Source: Bacillota bacterium
GTDB taxonomy: Bacteria > Bacillota > Sulfobacillia > Sulfobacillales > Sulfobacillaceae
DNA: 64,000 nt
Direction: 5' to 3'
Assembly (NCBI GenBank): GCA_021820965.1
Contig: JAKACZ010000023.1
Coordinates: forward strand, 1-64,000
Positions 1 through 7,619 of the stretch are shown here, piece after piece. Position numbers and translations under genes: made by a program. The notes under the pieces are model-generated. The model saw only the letters and a list, made by a program, of their open reading frames with translations. It made no database searches and had not been told where the DNA came from. The first letter of the stretch is position 1. Each line of letters starts with the position of its first letter.

Positions 1-50
1 AATCTGAGCGAATTGATGGGGACCAACGGTTGCCCTCGATGGACAACATG

Positions 51-866
51 CTATGATGAGGGAGACGGGATTCCAGGTGGGTGAATTGTTTGACGCACCC
101 CGGTTGAATTAAATGACGTTTGACATCCCAGTTTTCGCGCAATCGCATAAGCCTCGGCGGTCAGCCCGTCGACTAACTCGCGTTCATTATAGTTGGCATA
201 GCGCTCAGCAGGTATGGATAGGCTCATCGCGGCGCGCGGAAGGTTGTCCGCAGTTAATATAGGCACAGCGACACAAAATATGCCAGGGCTGTACTCACCA
301 AGGTCTCTTGCGAACCCCCGCTCCCGAATCGCGTGGAGTTCATCGATCAGGGCCGCCGTAGACGTGATCGTCGCCGGCGTGAACCGGGCCAATTCGGTCG
401 ACGGATAAAGGCGGTGCAACTGGTGTTCTGATAAACAGGCCAACAATGCCTTGCCGATGCCGGTTGCATAGGCTGGAAGGCGCGTTCCCACGTTCGATAC
501 CAATTGTATCGGGTGGCGTGACGGAACCTTTGCCATGTAGACGACCTCGTTTACGTCCAAAGTAGCCAGTTGTACGGTCTCTCCGAAGCGGTCCCCAATC
601 TGTTCCAGATGCGGCAGAGCTATAGGAACCAGCTGGATTTGATTGGAAAACGCCGTCGTCAATTCCCAGACCAGAGGTCCCAGAGAATAACGTTTGGTGT
701 TTTCATCGAAGGTTGCCAGACGCGTCTGAACAAGCGTGGTCAATAAGGCGTGTAGACTGCTTTTGGGTAAGTCGAGACCCCGTTGCAGATCCGTGTAGAG
801 CGCACCCGCAGGATTACTGGCTAAGAATGTGAGGGTTTGCGCAACTCTTTCGGCTGACTTAACCAT
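51..866 (-). CDS. IclR-family transcriptional regulator
   Basis: A 271-residue protein with the IclR layout. An N-terminal winged helix-turn-helix occupies about residues 1-65 (the segment around DLPKSSLHALLTTL is the recognition helix). A C-terminal effector-binding domain follows, with the family signature around residues 130-145 (RLPAYATGIGKALLA) and SPGIFCVAVPI near residue 195. IclR proteins bind small carbon metabolites and usually control an adjacent catabolic operon. This gene is divergent from the L-rhamnose operon, so I infer that it controls that operon and senses a pathway intermediate. The start codon ATG follows a purine-rich stretch (GGAGAAAGAA). Family assignment is secure; the ligand is unknown. 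Confidence 0.9.
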   Translation of the reverse strand: MVKSAERVAQTLTFLASNPAGALYTDLQRGLDLPKSSLHALLTTLVQTRLATFDENTKRYSLGPLVWELTTAFSNQIQLVPIALPHLEQIGDRFGETVQLATLDVNEVVYMAKVPSRHPIQLVSNVGTRLPAYATGIGKALLACLSEHQLHRLYPSTELARFTPATITSTAALIDELHAIRERGFARDLGEYSPGIFCVAVPILTADNLPRAAMSLSIPAERYANYNERELVDGLTAEAYAIARKLGCQTSFNSTGVRQTIHPPGIPSPSS

Positions 867-1377
867 TTCTTTCTCCTTCTCTTTCCTGACTCAGACTCAG
901 CATGTCACTAAAAGCCACAACCGGGAATTTTTTAGTCCTATTCGGACGGCATCTGGACGACGCGGTCCGCCATGAGAACAACCCCGGCTTCCCCCGATAG
1001 AGCGGATTCGCTGCGTGAGCGATTCATGATCAGAGGCCGGTACTCGCTAGGCCGTCTTGGCCCGGGTGCGGTCCGCGGCGATAGGCGGTCCATGACCGGC
1101 CCCCTAGCGAACCTAAAAACTCAGACCAGCATGCGAAAAGTTATTCTGATGGCCTCGGGAGTACGGAGAATGCGGGTCATAAGAGAACTATTCGACACCC
1201 ACTCCCCATCCTCCCTGCGAAATATGTGGACATTGAAGGGACTCTCCAAAAATCCTTGCCGATTTCATCATTTTCTCAGAGTCTGCGCGCTCAATTGTTC
1301 CCAAAATGAGTCATGAACTTTTTCTAATTTTTGCAGGAATCTTTCTTCGAGACAGCGAATCATATAAAAATCATAAC

Positions 1378-1397
1378 ATAGGAACTCAAGTTCCTAT
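1378..1397. promoter_or_regulatory. 20-bp perfect palindrome, candidate operator of the rhamnose operon
   Basis: ATAGGAACTCAAGTTCCTAT has two perfect 9-bp arms around a central CA. It ends about 20 bp before the first gene of the rhamnose operon and just downstream of an AT-rich stretch (1321-1380) that could hold the promoter. Size and symmetry suit an IclR-type dimer site, and the only regulator next to it is the divergent IclR gene. The rest of the 867-1417 gap holds no supportable gene. The palindrome is seen directly; the regulator is inferred. Confidence 0.6.
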
Positions 1398-1417
1398 ACC
1401 TGAACTGAGGTGAACCG

Positions 1418-2215
1418 ATGCATCGCTTTGCCGTATCCACCGCGATGGTCGCGCAAATGGGGGAAGTTCCCGGTCCGGAAATCTACTGGATGGGACATTT
1501 CGGGGAATGGTTCCCCCTGCAAATCAATGTGGTGTTAATTCAAGGGGAAGGTCAGACGATTTTGATTAACTCAGGACCACCCGAAGATTATCTCTCCCAT
1601 ATGAACACCGTATGGCAGAAGGAACTCGGCGACAAAACCCACATCTCTATTCCGCCGGGGCACGCGATGAAGGAGGTGCTGGCGGAGTGGGGCGTCACAC
1701 CGGCGGATGTGGACATCGTGGTGGTGACGCCGCTACAAGCCTATGCGATTGGCGGTATCGATTTGTTTCCCCGGGCGGAAGTATGTGTGTCCCGAACGGG
1801 ATGGCTCGATCTCCTTGCGCCCAAGCATTTTGATGAACGACGCCACATGGCGGTGCCCGATCGATTGCTGGGCTACCTGCTCTTTGACCTCTGGCCGCAG
1901 CGCCGCGTGCGTTTGCTGAAGGATGAGGATGAGGTCGTACCCGGCGTGCGCACCTGGTGGGCCGGCACACATCATCGCAGCAGTTTAGCGATTGAAGTGA
2001 AGACCGCCGACGGCCTGGTCGCGATTTCGGATGTCGCCTTCTATTATGACAACTTGGAACACAACATTCCGCTGGGCATCGGGGAGAGTTTGGAGGAGTG
2101 CCGGAATGCCTACGCGCGACTGAAGCGGGCCAAGCGGTTCGTCTCCCTGTATGACCCGAGCACACTGCTTCGCTACCCCGGCGGCCGTGTCAGCGGTGAG
2201 GGGGTGTCTTCGTGA
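1418..2215 (+). CDS. MBL-fold hydrolase-like protein with a degenerate metal site
   Basis: A 265-residue protein with the overall pattern of the AHL-lactonase branch of the metallo-beta-lactamase fold: a strand ending in ILINSGP near residue 50, a GTHHRSS segment near 183 and ISDVAFY near 201-208. The HxHxDH motif that carries the metals is gone: the matching stretch, residues 104-113, reads TPLQAYAIGG, so the three His and one Asp are Pro, Gln, Tyr and Ala. The later His and Asp positions survive. It is the first gene of the rhamnose operon, GAGGTGA precedes its ATG, and it overlaps the next gene by 4 nt. A lactonase for L-rhamnono-lactone would be expected here, but this site cannot bind two zincs in the usual way. 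Fold confident, function open. Confidence 0.75.
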   Translation: MHRFAVSTAMVAQMGEVPGPEIYWMGHFGEWFPLQINVVLIQGEGQTILINSGPPEDYLSHMNTVWQKELGDKTHISIPPGHAMKEVLAEWGVTPADVDIVVVTPLQAYAIGGIDLFPRAEVCVSRTGWLDLLAPKHFDERRHMAVPDRLLGYLLFDLWPQRRVRLLKDEDEVVPGVRTWWAGTHHRSSLAIEVKTADGLVAISDVAFYYDNLEHNIPLGIGESLEECRNAYARLKRAKRFVSLYDPSTLLRYPGGRVSGEGVSS

Positions 2216-3372
2216 AGATTACCGCCATTCGCACCACGGCAGTTGGCTTTGCCCAGACACCGGACACCTTGAAGCGAAATCTTGTTTCCGCTACCTCTGT
2301 GTTTGACGACCACTACGATAAATCGTGGTTTGGGCCCGGCGTCTTTACCTTAGTGGAGATCGAGACGGATGACGGCATCACGGGGGTGGGCACGGCGGGG
2401 GGATTCACCGTCACGGCCAAGCCCATCATCGATACGCTGCTGGCCCCGGTGTTAATCGGCGAGGATCCCGCGCGGATCGAATATCTCTGGCAGCGTATGT
2501 ATCGCTCCAGTATTCGGATTGGCCGCAAGGGCGCCGTGATGGCCGCCATCAGCGGCGTCGATATCGCGCTCTGGGATCTCAAAGGCAAGGCGCTGAACAC
2601 CCCAGTGTATAACCTGCTGGGCGGCTTGGTCAGACCGCGCATCCCCTGCTATGCCAGCCGACTCTATGCGTTGGCTGATCGTGACCAACTCGCGGCGGAA
2701 GCCCGCCGCTACCGCGATCAAGGATTTGCCATGGTGAAGCAGCGGTTTGGCTTCGGCCCGAAAGACGGCCCAGGCGGGATGGCCGCGAACGAACGCCTGA
2801 TCGCCACCGTCCGCGACGCCATCGGCCCGGATATCGAATTGGCGGCCGACGCCTACATGGGGTGGACAGTGGAGTATACCATGAAGATGGCGGAACGGTT
2901 AACGCCATACGCTGTGAAGTGGATCGAAGAACCGTTAATGGCCGACGATTGGGATGGGTACGAGTTCCTGGCGCAGCGTTGCCCGATTCCCCTCTCCTGT
3001 GGGGAGCACGAGTACGGGTTGGAGGGGTTCCGGGAACTTATCAGCCGCCGCATTACCCGGTATCTACAACCTGATGCCAACCGCGTCGGCGGCATCACCG
3101 TGATGACGAAGATCTGTGCCGTGGCGGAGGCCCATCATCTCGACATCATCCCGCACTCCAACGAGTCCCATAACCTCCATGTGATTGCCTCGCACAGCAA
3201 TTGTCCCATCATGGAGTATTTTCCCAACGTCGAACCCGACACCGGCAATGAACTCTTTTGGAAAGTCTTTGTGGGTGAGCCAGTCATTGAACACGGCAGC
3301 GTGACGCCCCCCATCCAACCCGGCCTGGGCATTGAGATCAATCGCGATATGCTGCGGGCGCTGGCCTTATGA
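2212..3372 (+). CDS. Enolase-superfamily sugar-acid dehydratase (mandelate racemase/muconate lactonizing type)
   Basis: A 386-residue protein with the capping domain and TIM barrel of the mandelate racemase group. Visible catalytic residues are the KxR pair K166/R168, the metal ligands D213, E239 (WIEEPL) and E265 (CGEHE), and H315 (IIPHSN). This set is typical of acid-sugar dehydratases. It starts with GTG inside the stop of the previous gene (GTGA overlap) and ends in an ATGA overlap with the next, so translation is coupled. A second enzyme of the same superfamily in this operon (5299-6468) is the clear L-rhamnonate dehydratase. This one may act on a related 6-deoxy sugar acid or supply a second dehydration. 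Exact substrate unknown. Confidence 0.85.
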   Translation: MKITAIRTTAVGFAQTPDTLKRNLVSATSVFDDHYDKSWFGPGVFTLVEIETDDGITGVGTAGGFTVTAKPIIDTLLAPVLIGEDPARIEYLWQRMYRSSIRIGRKGAVMAAISGVDIALWDLKGKALNTPVYNLLGGLVRPRIPCYASRLYALADRDQLAAEARRYRDQGFAMVKQRFGFGPKDGPGGMAANERLIATVRDAIGPDIELAADAYMGWTVEYTMKMAERLTPYAVKWIEEPLMADDWDGYEFLAQRCPIPLSCGEHEYGLEGFRELISRRITRYLQPDANRVGGITVMTKICAVAEAHHLDIIPHSNESHNLHVIASHSNCPIMEYFPNVEPDTGNELFWKVFVGEPVIEHGSVTPPIQPGLGIEINRDMLRALAL

Positions 3373-4277
3373 CGGCGTCGACCACGTTATCGGGAACGTG
3401 GGTGGTGCTGGTGACGCCCTTCTTGCCGTCGGGCGCCATCGATGAGCCAAGCTTCGTACAAGAGATCCGCTGGGTGCTGTCGCACGCCGTGACCGGGGTG
3501 GCGGCGTTGGGACTCGCCAGCGAGGTGTATACGCTGACGGACGCCGAAAGAAGTACTCTTCTCACGATCGTGGCCGAGGAATGCGAGGGGAAATGCCCCT
3601 GGATTGCCGGGGTGGAGCATACCGGGACCCAGGCTGCGGCCGCGCGCGCCGAAGAGGCCGCTCAATTAGGGGCGTCCGCTGTCATGGCCTACCCGCCCTA
3701 TCTGATCAAGCCCGACGAGGCCGACATTGTGGCGTATTACGCCGCCCTGTCCCACGCAGCCGAAAGACCGGTGATTGTTCAAGATGCCCAGCCGTGGACC
3801 GGGGTCGCGCTGCCGGTCGCCTTGCTGGCACGGTTGGCGGACTGGGTGGCGGCGGTCAAGATTGAGACCCCACCGACGGGACTGAAGCTCAGTGCTCTGC
3901 GTGACGCGGCGCCGGACTTGACACTCTTGGGCGGGTCCGGCGGACTGCATGCGTTCGATGAGCTGCAGCGCGGTGCCGACGGGTTCCTCATTGGACCACT
4001 GCAAGCGGACGACTTCGTGCGCATGCGTAAATGGTGGGACAGGGGTCAAATTGACGCCGCCGCCCATCTCTACGCCACGCTGTTACCGCGCCTGCTGACG
4101 TCGATGGCCACGCTCGATACGTATGTGGCCCTGCAAAAAGAGGGGCTGCGGCAGCACGGCGTGATTGCCGATAGCCGATGCCGTGCACCTCACCGCGGGT
4201 TAGACCCCTGGCAGCGGGCATTAGCGAAACGATGGGGCGGTTGGGATCACCAGGAAACGGAGGAGGTCACACCATGA
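3369..4277 (+). CDS. DapA/NanA-family class I aldolase or lyase
   Basis: A 302-residue TIM-barrel protein of the dihydrodipicolinate synthase/N-acetylneuraminate lyase family. The Schiff-base lysine is K164 (AAVKIET), and the AYPPYLIKP stretch near 107-115 is typical. The family's conserved catalytic tyrosine (YNVPxRTG in E. coli DapA) aligns with Q138 in VQDAQPWTG, an unusual replacement. Members cleave or dehydrate 2-keto-3-deoxy sugar acids. Inside the rhamnose operon it is the best candidate to cleave 2-keto-3-deoxy-L-rhamnonate or its 4-keto derivative to pyruvate plus a C3 product, because neither an HpaI-type aldolase nor an FAH-type hydrolase is encoded nearby. ATGA overlaps link it to both neighbours. 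Confidence 0.8.
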   Translation: MTASTTLSGTWVVLVTPFLPSGAIDEPSFVQEIRWVLSHAVTGVAALGLASEVYTLTDAERSTLLTIVAEECEGKCPWIAGVEHTGTQAAAARAEEAAQLGASAVMAYPPYLIKPDEADIVAYYAALSHAAERPVIVQDAQPWTGVALPVALLARLADWVAAVKIETPPTGLKLSALRDAAPDLTLLGGSGGLHAFDELQRGADGFLIGPLQADDFVRMRKWWDRGQIDAAAHLYATLLPRLLTSMATLDTYVALQKEGLRQHGVIADSRCRAPHRGLDPWQRALAKRWGGWDHQETEEVTP

Positions 4278-5281
4278 AGGCGCTGATTTGGAGCGATATT
4301 AACGAGATGCAATGGGCCGATGCGGCCGAGCCGCCGATGCACGAGGGATGGATCACGGTCGAGAGCTTGATGGTGGGCGTTTGCGGGTCTGAGGTATCGG
4401 CGTTCCTGGGACACAACGAATTACGGCGGCCCCCTTTAGTGATGGGCCATGAATTTGTGGCCCGGATTGTTGCTGATGTGCCCACCTATCACCTGATGAA
4501 GGGCGACCTGGTCACCGTCAACCCACTAATCACCTGCGGACAATGCCGGGCGTGCGTCTCGGGCCATCGACAACGCTGCCCGTCGCGTCGCATCATCGGC
4601 ATTGATTTTCCCGGGGCGTTTGGCACCCGGGTAGCCGTGCCGGCACGCCAGTGCTATCCCGTCAACGATCCCGTTCACGGCGCCTTGACCGAACCGTTGG
4701 CGTGTGCCGTGCGCGCCGTCAATCAGGCTCAGGTCGAGTTAGGTGACGCGGTATTGGTCCTGGGAGCCGGCATCATCGGTCTGATGTCCGCCTGGGTGGC
4801 GAAAACGCGGGGCGCGGGCCGGGTGATGGTTGTCGACCCCAATGCCGCGCGGTTACAGCATGGCCAGTCCTGGGGCGCCACCGATGTAATTGATGCGGGG
4901 ACCGAAAATGTAAGCGAGGCGGTACGAGACCGGGTACCGGACGGCGTTGATCGCGTCATTGACGCAGTGGGTTTTGAGTCCACGCGGGCGACGGGGCTTG
5001 ACACCGTGCGGCGGGGTGGCCGGGTGGTGTGGATCGGGCTGCACGAGAATCGGTCCACCCTGCCTGGCAACCAGATGGTGCGCGATGAAACGGAGGTGGT
5101 CGGGTCGTTCTGTTACACCGACGAGGAATTTCGGCAGGCGGTCCTGTTGGTGAATGCCGGGTTCGTCGATCGGCCGGGGTCGTGGTTGGATGTGCGACCC
5201 ATCGAAGCGGGGCACCAGGCTTTTCTTGAGCAGGCGCAGGGACCGGCGCCGTTCGCCAAGATCATATTGCAGTTGGGATAA
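4274..5281 (+). CDS. Zinc-dependent MDR dehydrogenase, probable 2-keto-3-deoxy-L-rhamnonate dehydrogenase
   Basis: A 335-residue medium-chain dehydrogenase. Catalytic zinc ligands are C37 and the GHE motif at 58-60; the structural zinc cluster is C88, C91, C94 and C102. A Rossmann motif (VLGAGIIGL) lies near residue 160. The ATG at 4274 follows GGAGGT and overlaps the upstream stop as ATGA; an upstream in-frame start would run deep into the DapA-like gene and is unlikely. From memory, an MDR-superfamily 2-keto-3-deoxy-L-rhamnonate dehydrogenase has been reported from Sulfobacillus thermosulfidooxidans. The position between an aldolase-like gene and rhmD fits that role: oxidation of the C4 hydroxyl with NAD(P)+. 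Family certain, substrate inferred. Confidence 0.85.
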   Translation: MKALIWSDINEMQWADAAEPPMHEGWITVESLMVGVCGSEVSAFLGHNELRRPPLVMGHEFVARIVADVPTYHLMKGDLVTVNPLITCGQCRACVSGHRQRCPSRRIIGIDFPGAFGTRVAVPARQCYPVNDPVHGALTEPLACAVRAVNQAQVELGDAVLVLGAGIIGLMSAWVAKTRGAGRVMVVDPNAARLQHGQSWGATDVIDAGTENVSEAVRDRVPDGVDRVIDAVGFESTRATGLDTVRRGGRVVWIGLHENRSTLPGNQMVRDETEVVGSFCYTDEEFRQAVLLVNAGFVDRPGSWLDVRPIEAGHQAFLEQAQGPAPFAKIILQLG

Positions 5282-5298
5282 CCAAGGGGGCGAGTGAT

Positions 5299-6468
5299 AT
5301 GCGAAAAGTCGCAGATATCCGCGCATTTTCCGTGGGCCGGGAAGGCGGCTCCGACTACCACCGGCAGTCGCGTGACCATTGGATTGTGGGTCGCATCGCC
5401 AATCCGATGACTCGGTATCCGGAATATAGCGACACGCGATTGGCGTGGGGCATGGATGTCTTGGGCAGTGTGGTGGTGGAAGTGGAAGCCGATGATGGGA
5501 CCGTCGGGGTTGGAGTAAGCACCGGCGGTGCCCTCGCCGGGTGGATTGTCGAACACCATTTGAAGCGGTTTGTGGTGGGTCAACCGGTCACCAACCGCGA
5601 ACAGATGTGGGATCAGATGTTCCGCGCCACGATGTTTTACGGACGCAAGGGCCTGGTGATGAATGCGATTTCCGCGGTCGACCTGGCCCTGTGGGATCTG
5701 TTGGGACAGCTCCGGCAAGAACCAGTGTTTGCCTTGCTGGGTGGGGCCGTGCGGGACGAGTTGGTGTTTTACGCCACCGGACCGCGGCCGGACTTGGCTC
5801 GGAACATGGGATTTATCGGCGGCAAGTTGCCGCTCGAGTTCAATAGTGCCGACGGCGAGGACGGATTTCGGGCCAATGTGGCCCGGGTTGAGACCATGCG
5901 AAACGCGGTCGGCGACGACTTTTGGCTCATGTACGACTGCTACATGTCGTTGGACCTCCCCTATGCCACGCGGTTGGCTCGGGCGCTGATTCCCTATGGC
6001 CTTAAGTGGCTGGAAGAAGCCTTCATTCCCGATGATTACTGGTCCTATCGCGAGTTGCGGCAAGCCTTGGGGATGCAAACGCTGGTAACGACGGGAGAGC
6101 ATGAAAGCACCCGTTACGGGTTTCGGCTGCTATTGGAGATGGGCTGCGCCGACATCATTCAGCCCGACGTCACCTGGTGTGGCGGGCTGACGGAACTCAC
6201 CAAAATTGCCGCCCTGGCGGATGCCTACAACGTGCTCACCATCCCCCACGGATCGAGCGTCTATAGTTACCATTTTCTCCTGTCCCGACCCAACAGTCCC
6301 TTCGGCGAGTTTCTGATGATGCATCCCGATGCGACGGCGGTCGTACCCATGTTTTCCCCGCTGTTGCTCGACGAGCCGGTGCCGGAAAATGGGCGGCTCC
6401 GGCTAGCTGACACGCCAGGGTTCGGCGTCCGCCTGAATCCCGACGTGCCATTGGAAAGGGTGAGGTAA
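5299..6468 (+). CDS. rhmD: L-rhamnonate dehydratase
   Basis: A 389-residue enolase-superfamily enzyme that closely follows E. coli RhmD (YfaW) along its whole length. Matching landmarks include YATGPRPDLA, MGFIGGK (K176), the metal ligands D213, E239 and E267, IPHGSSVYSYH with H317, and the C-terminal LLLDEPVPENGR and PGFGV stretches. It dehydrates L-rhamnonate to 2-keto-3-deoxy-L-rhamnonate with Mg2+. The ATG follows AAGGGGGCGAG. It is the fifth gene of the operon, 17 nt after the MDR dehydrogenase. This is one of the two strongest functional anchors for the pathway. Confidence 0.95.
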   Translation: MRKVADIRAFSVGREGGSDYHRQSRDHWIVGRIANPMTRYPEYSDTRLAWGMDVLGSVVVEVEADDGTVGVGVSTGGALAGWIVEHHLKRFVVGQPVTNREQMWDQMFRATMFYGRKGLVMNAISAVDLALWDLLGQLRQEPVFALLGGAVRDELVFYATGPRPDLARNMGFIGGKLPLEFNSADGEDGFRANVARVETMRNAVGDDFWLMYDCYMSLDLPYATRLARALIPYGLKWLEEAFIPDDYWSYRELRQALGMQTLVTTGEHESTRYGFRLLLEMGCADIIQPDVTWCGGLTELTKIAALADAYNVLTIPHGSSVYSYHFLLSRPNSPFGEFLMMHPDATAVVPMFSPLLLDEPVPENGRLRLADTPGFGVRLNPDVPLERVR

Positions 6469-6471
6469 GAA

Positions 6472-7245
6472 ATGCCGGAAACGGGACGGTTTACCGGGAA
6501 GGTCGCCGTGGTCACCGGGGCGTCGCGCGGAATTGGGCGTGCCGTAGCCCTCAGATTGGCCCGTGACGGAGCCCGGGTGGTGGTCAATCACCCGGACGAA
6601 GCAACATTTGCGGAACAAGTCGTGCAGGCGATTCGCGATAACGGGGGTGACGCCATTGCGATCAGTGCTGACGTATCCAACGCCGCTCAGGTTCATGCCC
6701 TCTTTGACGAAGCTCTGTCCTACTATCAGAGGCTGGACATCTTGGTCAACAACGCCGGGATTTGTCCGTTTGTGGACTGGTTTGAGATGACGGAGGATAT
6801 TTGGCGACGGGTTCAGGACGTCAACCTCAATGGTACCTTCTTTTGCAGTCAAGAGGCGTCCCGGATCATGCGCGACCAAGGACAGGGCGGGCGCATCATT
6901 AGCATGAGTTCGATTTCCGCCTTGGTCGGGGGCAGTTTTCAAACGCACTATACGCCGACCAAGGCGGGGATCCGGTCGCTGATGCAATCGCTTGCCATCG
7001 TCCTGGGGCCCTACGGCATCACCTGTAATTCTGTCTTGCCCGGTTCGATTTTGACCGATATTAACCGGGCGTATTACGAAAACCCTGATCAGCTGGAGAA
7101 AGACTCCCAGCGCATTCCCATGGGCCGACTGGGCAAGCCCGACGACATTGCCGGTGTTGTCGCCTTTTTGGCATCAGATGATGCAGCCTACGTGAATGGC
7201 GCCGACATTTTGGTCGATGGCGGGCTTTTTGTGAATCTGCAATAG
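6472..7245 (+). CDS. L-rhamnose 1-dehydrogenase (SDR family)
   Basis: A 257-residue short-chain dehydrogenase with the nucleotide motif TGASRGIG (15-22), NNAGICPF (93-100) and the catalytic set S147, Y160 and K164. It shares diagnostic stretches with the characterised L-rhamnose 1-dehydrogenase of Azotobacter vinelandii: NNAGICPF, SSISALVGG followed by QTHYTPTKAG, and the C-terminus DGGLFVNLQ. It oxidises L-rhamnose to L-rhamnono-lactone with NAD(P)+, the first committed step of the non-phosphorylative pathway. It starts 3 nt after rhmD with an overlapping GAGGTAAG ribosome site. Assignment is strong because it rests on several family-specific blocks. Confidence 0.93.
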   Translation: MPETGRFTGKVAVVTGASRGIGRAVALRLARDGARVVVNHPDEATFAEQVVQAIRDNGGDAIAISADVSNAAQVHALFDEALSYYQRLDILVNNAGICPFVDWFEMTEDIWRRVQDVNLNGTFFCSQEASRIMRDQGQGGRIISMSSISALVGGSFQTHYTPTKAGIRSLMQSLAIVLGPYGITCNSVLPGSILTDINRAYYENPDQLEKDSQRIPMGRLGKPDDIAGVVAFLASDDAAYVNGADILVDGGLFVNLQ

Positions 7246-7257
7246 GAGGGACTGTTG

Positions 7258-7557
7258 TTGACGCGGATGGTGTTTCTCATGGAAGTCAAACCGGACCACA
7301 TTGATCAATACCGCGAGGCACATCGGAATGTCTGGCCTGAGGTGGAAGAAGCTTGTCGCAGGGTGGGAATGCGGAATTACAGCATCTTCATGGCCGAGAC
7401 GCATTTAATCGCCTATTTCGAGTCCGACGATTGCGAGAAGAGCTTGGCCGAGCTTGCTCAGCAGGAAGCCCTGCAGCGGTGGTGGCGCTACATGGACCCT
7501 GTCATGGCGCCCGAACCTCCGCTGTCCAAGGCCTTTGAAGAGGTGTTTCACATGTAA
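7258..7557 (+). CDS. rhaM: L-rhamnose mutarotase
   Basis: About 99 residues, the size of RhaM (104 in E. coli). Shared features are the N-terminal MEVKPDHIDQYREAH (the Tyr and His match the active-site region of E. coli RhaM), WPEVE, and the WW pair in QRWWRYMDPVM. It interconverts alpha and beta anomers of L-rhamnose and so feeds the dehydrogenase. No ATG lies at the right place. TTG at 7258 sits 7 nt after GGAGGG; TTG at 7255 and ATG at 7267 are alternatives. Its presence confirms that the operon handles rhamnose rather than fucose or galactonate. Confidence 0.92.
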   Translation: MTRMVFLMEVKPDHIDQYREAHRNVWPEVEEACRRVGMRNYSIFMAETHLIAYFESDDCEKSLAELAQQEALQRWWRYMDPVMAPEPPLSKAFEEVFHM

Positions 7558-7619
7558 TGGCCGAGCGTCTTGCTGTCGGGCCGACTTGTGCGCAATGTTC
7601 GGAATAGGAGGGATAGAGG

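Noticed and set aside
972-1316. 114-codon plus-strand frame upstream of the rhamnose operon
   Set aside because: No ribosome site, skewed Arg/Ser composition and no family resemblance; it lies in a control region.
4178-4273. Longer start for the MDR dehydrogenase
   Set aside because: It would overlap the DapA-like gene by 100 nt; the ATG at 4274 has a good ribosome site and the family N-terminus.
5113-6102. 329-codon frame antisense to the MDR dehydrogenase and rhmD
   Set aside because: A mirror of strongly coding G+C-rich sequence on the other strand; the sense genes are certain.
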